A stretch of DNA of 58,455 nt from JAVBLT01 sp031553315. GTDB taxonomy: Bacteria > Verrucomicrobiota > Kiritimatiellia > RFP12 > DVOR01. Shown in pieces: positions 25,811 through 32,608 of this stretch (positions are counted from its first letter, which is position 1; every line of letters begins with the position of its first letter). The notes beneath the pieces are model-generated. The model was not told where the DNA came from. It saw only the letters and a list, made by a program, of their open reading frames with translations, and did not search any database. Position numbers and translations under genes: made by a program. The stretch is taken from positions 1-58,455 of the forward strand of contig JAVBLT010000008.1 of the NCBI GenBank assembly GCA_031553315.1, given 5' to 3'.

Positions 25811-26896
25811 TCAGAGCATCCAGGCCATGAAGGTTTCGCGGGGGAGGGGGGCGATGGTGTGTTCCTGGGTGGCGCCGTCGCGATGGGTTTTGACGGTGAC
25901 GGTGTCGCGCCCGGCGGAGTCGCCGTAGGCGGCGCAGATGCCCATGACGCGGAGCAGGTCGTCGGAATCGGCGGGGCCGAGGATGAGGGCGGTGGGTCCG
26001 GGCACGCTGGCGGTGTGAACAAGGGTGTCGCCGGGGCGGGGGAGGGTTTTAAGGGTCTGGTTGTCGGACCGGTCGCGGCCGACGATGACCTTCGCTCCGC
26101 CGGGCAGGCGGAAGTGGCGGCCGATTTTGAGGCGGTCGGCGTCGGCCCCGCAGGTGCATTGGTTGTGGTCGAGGAGATCTTTGAGTTTGTTGCAGAAGCC
26201 TTTTTCGGTGAGGAGGCAGCCGCCGGCGGGGGAGGGCCAGGCGGTGTAGCCGAAGGATTGAGCGAGGGCGATTTGGGGTTTTCGGTTGCGCCCTTCCAGC
26301 GCGAGAAGCTGTTCGCGGTCGACGAGGCCTTCTTCTTCGGGCCGGGTGGGGGGGAGGAGCTTGGCGGAGAGGGGGCGGAGGAGGCGGCCGGGGATGCCGG
26401 AATCTTTGGCGACCGTTTCGAGGGATCGGCGGTTCTGGCTCATGGGGCGCTGGTTGAGGACTTCGCCGGTGGCAACGAAATCGAAGCCTTCGCGCTGCAT
26501 GAGCTCGCCGGCGCGGCGGATCATGGTGGCGTGGCAGTCGATGCAGGGGTTGAGGGCGCCGCCGAAACCGTGGGGGGGGTGGTGGATGAGGGTGAGGATG
26601 TCGCCGGTGAAATCGACGATGTGGAGTTTCACGCCGAGCATCTTGGCTGCGCGTTCGGCGGCTTCTGTTGTAAAGAAGGGGCTGGAGAAGACGATGCCTT
26701 CGACGTGGATGCCTTGCGCCCGCAAAACGCTGATGGCGAGCATGCTGTCGAGCCCGCCGGAGAGGAGCGATAAGCCCTTGACGGGCTTATCGGTGGAGGG
26801 TGGAGGGTGGAGGGTGGAGGGTGGTGGAGGGGGCTCTGCCCCGGCGTTGACCTGGTGGTCATGCTCCTCCTGTTGCAAGGGTGTAAGTGGGTTCAT
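25811..26896 (-). CDS. ThiI/MnmA-like tRNA sulfurtransferase (PP-loop) with NFACT-R-like tail
   Basis: A 361-residue PP-loop ATPase. 'LLSGGLDSM' (S46-M52) is the pyrophosphate-binding loop. C118-I-D-C121 ('NPCIDCHATMIRRA') is a CxxC typical of the ThiI/MnmA/TtuA-type thiolation enzymes, and 'ATGEVLNQRPMSQNRRSL' is a second family mark. The C-terminal ~100 residues ('RLKIGRHFRLPGGAKVIVGRDRSDNQTL') resemble the NFACT-R RNA-binding domain found in ThiI-like proteins of Bacteroidota and relatives. It most likely adds sulfur to a tRNA uridine. The first ~35 residues (Pro-rich 'PPPPPSTLHPPPST') are not part of the fold: they are encoded by an inverted-repeat element that overlaps the 5' end of the gene. 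Confidence 0.75.
   Translation of the reverse strand: MNPLTPLQQEEHDHQVNAGAEPPPPPSTLHPPPSTDKPVKGLSLLSGGLDSMLAISVLRAQGIHVEGIVFSSPFFTTEAAERAAKMLGVKLHIVDFTGDILTLIHHPPHGFGGALNPCIDCHATMIRRAGELMQREGFDFVATGEVLNQRPMSQNRRSLETVAKDSGIPGRLLRPLSAKLLPPTRPEEEGLVDREQLLALEGRNRKPQIALAQSFGYTAWPSPAGGCLLTEKGFCNKLKDLLDHNQCTCGADADRLKIGRHFRLPGGAKVIVGRDRSDNQTLKTLPRPGDTLVHTASVPGPTALILGPADSDDLLRVMGICAAYGDSAGRDTVTVKTHRDGATQEHTIAPLPRETFMAWML
26768..26792. repeat. Perfect hairpin inside the sulfurtransferase 5' end
   Basis: CGATAAGCCC and GGGCTTATCG form a perfect 10-bp stem around a 5-base loop. It sits exactly at the junction between the PP-loop gene body and the repeat-derived sequence, and could hinder ribosomes or mark an insertion edge. 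Confidence 0.6.
26794..26821. repeat. Heptamer tandem repeat, quadruplex-prone
   Basis: Four exact copies of TGGAGGG. The four GGG runs separated by 4-base loops fit the G-quadruplex pattern on the plus strand. In the minus reading it codes for the Pro/Ser/Thr/Leu/His-rich N-terminus of the sulfurtransferase. Confidence 0.8.
26827..26867 (-). repeat. Left arm of 41-bp inverted repeat
   Basis: Read on the minus strand it starts GGAGCATGACC and ends GGGGCAGAGCCCCCTC; 37 of 41 bases equal the arm at 27274-27314 in opposite orientation. It contains its own small palindrome GGGGC-AGA-GCCCC. Both arms are followed outward by CTCCAC-type low-complexity sequence. Confidence 0.85.
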
Positions 26897-26902
26897 AAGG
26901 GC

Positions 26903-27250
26903 CTAACGGGATTTCTGTTGGGTAATCATGGCACTGAGCATTTTACCTATGCTCCGAATCATGATACTTACCTCATTTGGAATTACAATGTAGCCAAGCT
27001 CATGTGCAAGAATCAATTGTGTTTCGACTTCATTTAAAGAACCGCGGGCAATCGCAAGAAAGTGGGCATAATCCAATGAGGAAATCCGCCCATTCCCTTC
27101 TGCAATATTGGAAGGAATTGAAACAACGGCGCGTGAAAGCTGGTCGGAGAGACGATAACGTTCTTTATCAGGGAATTGCTCAATCAACCGGTAAACGTTT
27201 TTGACAAGCGCCATTGCCAGTTGCCAAACCTCTAAGTCCTTGAAATACAT
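26903..27250 (-). CDS. Four-helix-bundle protein (23S rRNA IVS family)
   Basis: A 115-residue small helical protein of the TIGR02436/'S23' family. 'FKDLEVWQLAMALVKNVYRL' and 'LSRAVVSIPSNIAEGNGR' are the diagnostic segments, followed by 'FLAIARGSLNEVETQLILAHELGYI'. Relatives occur inside intervening sequences of 23S rRNA genes and as free-standing genes beside repeats, and related Avd proteins assist diversity-generating retroelements; their biochemical role is not settled. ATG 27250 has GGAG 8 bases upstream; a TTG 12 bases earlier is the alternative. Codon use is AT-richer than in leuS. It lies between the two inverted repeats. Confidence 0.85.
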   Translation of the reverse strand: MYFKDLEVWQLAMALVKNVYRLIEQFPDKERYRLSDQLSRAVVSIPSNIAEGNGRISSLDYAHFLAIARGSLNEVETQLILAHELGYIVIPNEVSIMIRSIGKMLSAMITQQKSR

Positions 27251-27273
27251 CGTGTGCTCCAATTATTAACCGG

Positions 27274-27314
27274 GGAGCGTGACCGTCAGGTCAACGCGGG
27301 GGCAGAGCCCCCTC
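27274..27314 (+). repeat. Right arm of 41-bp inverted repeat
   Basis: GGAGCGTGACC ... GGGGGCAGAGCCCCCTC, 37/41 identical to the reverse complement of 26827-26867. It lies between the four-helix-bundle start and the 3' end of leuS. Confidence 0.85.
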
Positions 27315-27341
27315 TATCACTCTTCACTCTCCACTTTCCAC

Positions 27342-27374
27342 CAACATCGCCGCGATTATTTCGCGACGATGTTG
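27342..27374. other. Hairpin spanning the leuS stop codon
   Basis: Thirteen-base arms (CAACATCG-C-CGCG and CGCG-A-CGATGTTG) pair with one mismatch; the 7-base loop holds the leuS TAA stop. There is no T-run on the minus strand, so it is not a standard terminator; it may protect the 3' end. Confidence 0.6.
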
Positions 27375-29872
27375 ATCAATTTCCCCGGCACGGCGATCAC
27401 TTTCATGATGGTGAGGCCTTCGAGGAATTTAAGGACGGTGGCGTCGGTGCGGGCGGTTTCCTCCATCTGGGCGGGGGTGACGCCGGCGGGAAGGGTGACT
27501 TTGCCGCGGAGCTTGCCGTTGACCTGGAGGATGATTTCCACGCTGTCGGCCTTCATGGCGGCGGGGTCGGGCCTGGGCCAGCCGGCCTGCATGATGCCGC
27601 CTTCGGCGCCGGTGAACTCTTTCCAGAGCTCTTCGGCGATGTGGGGGGCGAAGGGGGTGAGCATGCGGGCGAAGGTGATGAGGGTCTCGCGCAGGGCGGC
27701 TTTGGCGGAGGGGCTGCTCTTTTCGGTGACGGCGGCTTTGTCGATGGCGTTGATGAGCTCCATGAACTGGGCGATGGCGGTGTTGAAGCGGAAGCCGTTT
27801 TCAATCGCTTCGGTCACGGTCTGGAGGGTCTGGTGAAGCTTGCGGTAAAGCTCGCGTTCATCGGGCGTGAGGGCGGCGAGGTCGATGGGCTGCGCGCTTT
27901 CGGGGACGAAGGTTTTGGCTTCCCACGCTTTGCGCCAGAGGCGGTTGAGGAAGCGGTAGGGGCCTTGGATGCCGGCGTCTTGCCATTCGGCGTCGAGCTC
28001 GGGGGGGCCGATGAAGAGGGTGTAGAGGCGGACGGTGTCGGCGCCGTAGTTGGCGATGAGCTCGTCGGGGGAAACGGTGTTGCCGACGGATTTGCTCATT
28101 TTGTAGAGCTTGCCGTCTTTCTCGGAGCGCTTGCAGATCATGCCTTGGGTAAAGAGGGCTTTGAAGGGCTCCACGCAGGCGCAGCAGCCGGCGTCGTTGA
28201 GGATTTTGACGACGAAACGGGAGTAGAGCAGGTGAAGCACCGCGTGTTCCACGCCGCCGATGTATTGATCCACGGGCATCCAGCGCTTGGCGAGCTCGGG
28301 GTCGAAGGCGGCTTTTCCGTTGCGGGGGTCGATGTAGCGCAGGAAGTACCAGCAGGAGCAGAGCCACTGGGCGAGGGTGTCGGTTTCGCGTTTGGCGGGG
28401 CCGCCGCAGGTGGGGCAGGCGGTGTTGACGAAGCTCTCGCAGCGGGCCAGGGGGTTGCCCTGCTCGGTGGAGGCGAAGTCGACATCATCCGGCAGGCGCA
28501 CGGGGAGCTGGTCTTCGGGCACGGGCACCGCGCCGCAGCAGGGGCAGTGGATGATGGGGATGGGCGCGCCCCAGTAGCGCTGGCGGGCGACGTTCCAATC
28601 GCGGATGCGGAAGTTGGTGGTGGCTTGGGCGAAGCCTTTTTCCGCGCCATAGGCGATCATGGCGGAGATGGCTTCGGTATTGGCCATGCCGTCGAACGGG
28701 CCGGAGGCCGTGAGGGTGCCGGGCTCTTCGTAGGCGGCGGTCATGGCATGGGCCGCGAGATTCTTTTCCGCGTTTTGAATGACGACGATCTTCGGCAGGC
28801 CGTAGGCTTGGGCGAAATCGAAATCGCGCTGGTCGTGGGTGGGCACGGCCATGACGGCGCCGGTGCCGTAATCCATCAGCACGTAGTTGGTGACCCAGAG
28901 CTGGATTTGTTCATTGCCGTTGTAGGGGTTGGTCACGTGGAAGCCGGTGAAGACGCCTTCCTTGGCGGTGGCGTCGGCCACGCGCTCGGCGGCGGGGATG
29001 AGCGCCTGCCTGTCGCAAAAGGCGCGGACTTCGGCCTCGCGGGGGGAACCGGGGAGGAGTTTGGCAAGGAGGGGGTGATCGGGGGCGATGGCCATGAAGG
29101 TCACGCCGTAGATGGTGTCGGGGCGCGTGGTGTAAACGGGGCATTCGTCGCCGGTTTCGGTCACGCGGAACATCACGCGGGCGCCTTCCGATTTGCCGAT
29201 CCAGTTGGCCTGCATCTGGCGGACTTTTTCAGGCCAGGCGCTGAGCTGGTCGAGGTCGTTGAGCAGGCGGTCGGCGTATTGGGTGATGCGGAAAAACCAC
29301 TGTTTGATGTTCTTCTTCTCCACCACTTGCCCGCAACGGTCGCAATGGCCGTCGGCGGTGACTTCTTCATTGGCGAGGTTCGTGCAGAGGGGGCACCAGT
29401 TGACCGGCGCTTCCTTCTGATACGCCACGCCCAGGCGGTACGCCTGAAGGAAGATCCACTGCGTCCAGCGGTAATAGTCGGGGTGGCAGGTGGCGATTTC
29501 GCGGTTCCAATCGTAGCCCACGCCCCATGAGCGGATCTGTTTCTTCATTTGGGCGATATTCTTGACCGTCCACTCGCGGGGGTGCACGTGGTATTTCTTC
29601 GCGGCGTTTTCGGCGGGGAGCCCGAAGGCATCCCAGCCCATCGGCGAGAGCACATTGATGCCGTTCATCATCTTGTAGCGGCTGATCACATCGCCCATGA
29701 TATAGTTGCGGCCATGCCCCACATGCATGCTGCCGGAAGGGTAGGGAAACATGGTGAGGCAGTAGAATTTATCGCGCGAGCCGTCGGCGGTGTCGCACTT
29801 AAATGTGTTGTTGGCGTCCCACCACTGCTGCCAGGTGGGCTCAATCTCATGAAAAGGGTATTTTTCCTGCAT
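27356..29872 (-). CDS. leuS: Leucyl-tRNA synthetase
   Basis: An 838-residue class I synthetase that charges tRNA-Leu. The HIGH box is HVGH (50-53, 'GSMHVGHGRNY'), the KMSKS loop is 'YKMSKSVGNTVSPDE', and the zinc/CP1 segments 'NWCPLCTNL...HCDRCG' and the editing-domain 'TTRPDTIYGVTFM' with 'GTGAVMAVPTHDQRDFDFA' are present. Anticodon-binding and C-terminal domains follow, ending 'EGLTIMKVIAVPGKLINIVAK'. Length is normal for the family. ATG 29872 is preferred over the TTG two codons earlier because AGAGG lies 6 bases upstream of it. Confidence 0.97.
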   Translation of the reverse strand: MQEKYPFHEIEPTWQQWWDANNTFKCDTADGSRDKFYCLTMFPYPSGSMHVGHGRNYIMGDVISRYKMMNGINVLSPMGWDAFGLPAENAAKKYHVHPREWTVKNIAQMKKQIRSWGVGYDWNREIATCHPDYYRWTQWIFLQAYRLGVAYQKEAPVNWCPLCTNLANEEVTADGHCDRCGQVVEKKNIKQWFFRITQYADRLLNDLDQLSAWPEKVRQMQANWIGKSEGARVMFRVTETGDECPVYTTRPDTIYGVTFMAIAPDHPLLAKLLPGSPREAEVRAFCDRQALIPAAERVADATAKEGVFTGFHVTNPYNGNEQIQLWVTNYVLMDYGTGAVMAVPTHDQRDFDFAQAYGLPKIVVIQNAEKNLAAHAMTAAYEEPGTLTASGPFDGMANTEAISAMIAYGAEKGFAQATTNFRIRDWNVARQRYWGAPIPIIHCPCCGAVPVPEDQLPVRLPDDVDFASTEQGNPLARCESFVNTACPTCGGPAKRETDTLAQWLCSCWYFLRYIDPRNGKAAFDPELAKRWMPVDQYIGGVEHAVLHLLYSRFVVKILNDAGCCACVEPFKALFTQGMICKRSEKDGKLYKMSKSVGNTVSPDELIANYGADTVRLYTLFIGPPELDAEWQDAGIQGPYRFLNRLWRKAWEAKTFVPESAQPIDLAALTPDERELYRKLHQTLQTVTEAIENGFRFNTAIAQFMELINAIDKAAVTEKSSPSAKAALRETLITFARMLTPFAPHIAEELWKEFTGAEGGIMQAGWPRPDPAAMKADSVEIILQVNGKLRGKVTLPAGVTPAQMEETARTDATVLKFLEGLTIMKVIAVPGKLINIVAK

Positions 29873-29910
29873 AATCAACCTCTAAAGGGGGCTTGGTGAA
29901 TGAATGCTCA

Positions 29911-29939
29911 ATTATTGCCGTTTGATGGCGGAAAATCAA
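29911..29939 (-). promoter_or_regulatory. Predicted promoter of leuS
   Basis: On the minus strand: TTGATT (-35), 17-base spacer, AATAAT (-10), about 38 bases upstream of the leuS start. Confidence 0.6.
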
Positions 29940-30050
29940 CATTTTTACATCAGAAAAAGCACATGCCGGAATTTTTCAGGCAAAGCCGCAAAAAAAGATG
30001 AATGGCAGGTGAGAGAAAACCATTGGATTCGAGCCGGGGGGATGAATCGT

Positions 30051-30752
30051 TTAAAATTTCGGGCGGGTCGTGGAGGCTTGCCAGATTTCGAGGATGGCGA
30101 TTTTGACCACATGATAATGATGGATGAGGTGGCCGGTGAAGAGGTCGAGAGCGGCGGACCAGGGGGTCTGGTAGAAGAGAATGAGGCCGGTGGCGATGAT
30201 GAGGAGGTTGGCGGCGGCGATGAGCGAGTAGGAGAAGAGGCGGCCGTAGACCTGGATGTCGGGCTGGGCGACGGTGACGAGGGCGTTGAGGGTGTGCTGG
30301 AGGTGGAAGCTGAAAAGAAAGCCGATGCCGAAAAGCCAGAGCGGCTCGGGAATGAGGCCGGGGAAAAAATGCTGGATGGCGAGGCGCAGGGCGAGGAGGA
30401 GGAGGAGGTAAAAGGGAACGAGATAGGGGGAGAGGGTGATGAAAATGTTGTCTTTGGAGAGCTCGACGAGGCCGCCGTCGCGCCGGATGACCATGCGGTG
30501 GACGCGGGCGCCGCAGAGGAGGCCGGCGATGGCGTGGGTGAGCTCGTGGGCCCAGATGTAGCTGACGGCGGTGCGGCGGCGGATGAAGGAGATGATGATC
30601 CAGCTTGTGAAGCCGCCGAGGAAAGTCCATTGGCCGGGGGTGAAGAGACCGTTTTGGGCGGGGTGGGCGAAGAGGAGCTGCCAGGTGGCGGCGCCGAGGG
30701 CGCTGAGGGCGGGGAGGAGGGGGAGGGTGAGAATAAAGAGAAAAAATCTCAT
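30051..30752 (-). CDS. Membrane protein with HExxH motif, M50-like
   Basis: A 233-residue protein with about six hydrophobic helices. 'YIWAHELTHAIAGLLCGARV' (~66-85) carries a HELTH zinc-peptidase motif at the border of a membrane helix, followed by a Gly-rich loop and 'SKDNIFITLSPYLVPFY', an arrangement like site-2 proteases of family M50. The canonical C-terminal NPDG motif is not evident, so it may be a distant or inactive member. It overlaps the purine nucleoside phosphorylase gene by 4 bases. Substrate unknown. The ~178 bases between it and leuS hold the leuS promoter and nothing else recognised. Confidence 0.55.
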   Translation of the reverse strand: MRFFLFILTLPLLPALSALGAATWQLLFAHPAQNGLFTPGQWTFLGGFTSWIIISFIRRRTAVSYIWAHELTHAIAGLLCGARVHRMVIRRDGGLVELSKDNIFITLSPYLVPFYLLLLLALRLAIQHFFPGLIPEPLWLFGIGFLFSFHLQHTLNALVTVAQPDIQVYGRLFSYSLIAAANLLIIATGLILFYQTPWSAALDLFTGHLIHHYHVVKIAILEIWQASTTRPKF

Positions 30753-31567
30753 GGGAGGGCTTCGATGAAGCGTTCGATGAGGGCGGCCATGCGGGGGAGG
30801 GCGGTCTGGCTGCGGAGGAGGACGTCGTCGTGGGTGAGCTTGGGGGCGTCGATGCCGGCGGCCATGTTGGTGATGCAGCTGAGGGCGGCGACGCGGATTC
30901 CGGCGGCGTTGGCGACGATGGCTTCGGGAATGGTCGACATGCCGATGGCGTCGGCGCCGAGCCTGGCGCAGGCGCGGATTTCGGCGGGGGTTTCGTAGGT
31001 GGGGCCGGTGCTGAAGATGTAGGTGCCTTCGGCGATGGGGCTTTCTCCGGCGGCGGTGTGCAGGAGGGCGCGGAGGGCGGGGTCGTAGAGGTGGGTCTGG
31101 TCGGGGAAGCGGGTGCCCCAGCCGGGGATCTGGGGGCCTTGGAGGGGGTTGAGGCCGGTGAGGTTGATGTGGTCGGCGATGACCATGAGGTCGCCGGGGG
31201 CGAGGCGGGGGGAGATGCCGCCGGCGGCGTTGGTGAGGAGGATCGCGGGGGCGCCCATGCGCCGGAGGAGCTCCACGGGGAGGATCACGGGGAGCCAGCC
31301 GGCGCCTTCGTACCAGTGGCGGCGGCCGGCGAAGGCGATGACGCGGCGGCCGCGGATGTGCAGGAGGAGGAGCTCGCCGGCGTGCCCGGCGACGGTGCTG
31401 GCGCCGAGGTGGGGGATGGAGGAGTAGGGGATGCGGATGGGGGGGGCGTCGGGCGAGAAGGCTTGGCTCCAGCCGGATCCGAGGATGAGGCCGCAGGCGG
31501 GGGGGGCGGTGAAAAAGGCGGCGGGGAGGGCGGCGGCGGCTTGGTCGAAGGCGGCGGGGTCGAACAT
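30749..31567 (-). CDS. punA: Purine nucleoside phosphorylase
   Basis: A 272-residue enzyme that splits purine nucleosides with phosphate to free base and ribose 1-phosphate. Trimeric-class motifs: 'GLILGSGWS' (phosphate loop), 'AGHAGEL', 'GRRHWYEG', 'LTNAAGGIS', 'GPTYETPAEIRA' with the base-binding Glu, 'GADAIGMSTIPEAIVA' and 'SCITNMAAG' with the purine-binding Asn. It acts in purine salvage, matching the phosphoribosyltransferase elsewhere in the window. It is in a run with the VWA protein and the M50-like gene. Confidence 0.93.
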   Translation of the reverse strand: MFDPAAFDQAAAALPAAFFTAPPACGLILGSGWSQAFSPDAPPIRIPYSSIPHLGASTVAGHAGELLLLHIRGRRVIAFAGRRHWYEGAGWLPVILPVELLRRMGAPAILLTNAAGGISPRLAPGDLMVIADHINLTGLNPLQGPQIPGWGTRFPDQTHLYDPALRALLHTAAGESPIAEGTYIFSTGPTYETPAEIRACARLGADAIGMSTIPEAIVANAAGIRVAALSCITNMAAGIDAPKLTHDDVLLRSQTALPRMAALIERFIEALP

Positions 31568-31579
31568 AAGGGAGATCCT

Positions 31580-32608
31580 TTATGCGATGCGGCGGGTGAA
31601 GGCCATGGCTCCGAAGACGGCGAGGGCGAGGAGGGCGGCGCCGGTGAGGAGCCAGGGGGGGAAGTGGTCTTTATAACGGGTGTAAACCTGGCGCTGGACG
31701 CGGGTGGTTTCGAGTTTGGAGATGTCGTCGAGGGCTTGCTGGAGGGCGTGGGGGGTGGTGACGTTGAAGTAGAGGGCGCCGGTGGTGGCGGCGATTTCGC
31801 GCAGGGTGGCTTCGTCGAGGTCGGGGGGCATGCGGCGGGTGAAGAAAAAATCCTGGACGATGCGTTCGCTGGGATCGCCGACGCCGATGGTGTAGACGCG
31901 GATGCCGAGCTTTTGGGCGGCTTGGGCGGCTTCTTTGGGCTGAACCACGCCGAAGTTGTTTTGGCCGTCGGTAAGGAGGAGGACGATTTTGGTTTTGGGT
32001 TCGGCTTTTTCGAGGCGGGCGAGGGCGGTGCTGAGACCGTCGCCCAGGGCGGTCATGTTTTCTTCGGGGGAGACGGGGCGGCCTTTTTCGTCGAGTTTGC
32101 GGGGGTCGATGAGCTGGGCGCCTTTGAGGGTGTGGAGGAGGGCGCGGTGATCGGCGGTGAGGGGGGCGCGGGTGCTGGCGTAGCCGCCGAAGGTGACGAG
32201 GCCGATGAGGTCGTCGGGGCGGGCTTCGACGAAGCGGACGAAGGTTTCTTTGACCACATCGAGGCGGGTTTTCTGTTGGTCGCCGATGCTGAGGTCGGTG
32301 GCGGCCATGGAACCGGAAATATCGACCGCCATCATGACGGCGAGGGCGTCGGCCTCGCGGATGTCGCGGGAGACGGCGGTGCGGGGGCCGGCGGCCGCGA
32401 CGATGAGGAGGAGGGTTCCCGCCAAAAAGCCCCACGGTAAAACCTGCGCGAGGTGCCGGCGCCACCCGGCGGCGTTGCGGGGGAGGCGGCGGCTGGCGGG
32501 TGCGAAGAGGATGCCGGCGGAGTGGCCGCGGCGGAGGAGGCGCCAGGCGGCGAGGAACCAGGGAAGGAGGAGGAGGAGGGCGAGGGGAGTGGCAAAGGAG
32601 GGCGTCAC
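31580..32608 (-). CDS. BatA-like von Willebrand factor A protein
   Basis: A 342-residue membrane-anchored VWA protein. Two helices near the N-terminus (~8-25 and ~55-75) and one at the C-terminus frame a VWA domain (~88-285) whose MIDAS metal site starts with D96-I-S-G-S100; the second 'T' loop and 'LLLTDGQNNFG' with the Asp ligand are present. BatA proteins belong to aerotolerance/MoxR-linked operons, but no moxR, batB or batD is adjacent here. The start is GTG 32608, overlapping the methyltransferase stop by 4 bases (GTGA). Confidence 0.8.
   Translation of the reverse strand: MTPSFATPLALLLLLPWFLAAWRLLRRGHSAGILFAPASRRLPRNAAGWRRHLAQVLPWGFLAGTLLLIVAAAGPRTAVSRDIREADALAVMMAVDISGSMAATDLSIGDQQKTRLDVVKETFVRFVEARPDDLIGLVTFGGYASTRAPLTADHRALLHTLKGAQLIDPRKLDEKGRPVSPEENMTALGDGLSTALARLEKAEPKTKIVLLLTDGQNNFGVVQPKEAAQAAQKLGIRVYTIGVGDPSERIVQDFFFTRRMPPDLDEATLREIAATTGALYFNVTTPHALQQALDDISKLETTRVQRQVYTRYKDHFPPWLLTGAALLALAVFGAMAFTRRIA

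Larger units (their letters stand above)
26792..27342. mobile_element. Inverted-repeat element carrying a four-helix-bundle gene
   Basis: A ~550-bp unit: CTCCACC-type low-complexity tracts at both outer ends, 41-bp inverted repeats (26827-26867 and 27274-27314, 37/41 identical) and a single gene of the four-helix-bundle/23S-intervening-sequence family between them. It separates leuS from the sulfurtransferase gene and its left arm supplies the start of the latter. No transposase is present, so movement would need a factor from elsewhere; the element nature is inferred from structure. Confidence 0.55.

Noticed and set aside
26792..26826. CRISPR-like repeat array
   Set aside because: The heptamer units are directly tandem without spacers and no cas genes are present.
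26629..26862. A 77-codon frame starting at the ATG after AGGAGG in the left repeat arm, and a similar one at the right arm (27279)
   Set aside because: Their likeness follows from the repeat DNA; no conserved protein pattern, and the frames run into real genes in other frames.
27254..29530. A 758-residue plus-strand frame opposite leuS
   Set aside because: Same codon-bias effect: Gly/Val/Asp-rich product without any motif, fully antisense to the certain leuS gene.
29990..30050. A tRNA-like T-loop sequence (GGCTCGAATCC on the minus strand)
   Set aside because: The 5-bp T-stem does not pair and no anticodon arm, D-arm or acceptor stem could be found.
30830..32440. A 536-residue plus-strand frame opposite the phosphorylase and VWA genes
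   Set aside because: Glycine/glutamate-rich shadow of two well-supported minus-strand genes; no start signal.
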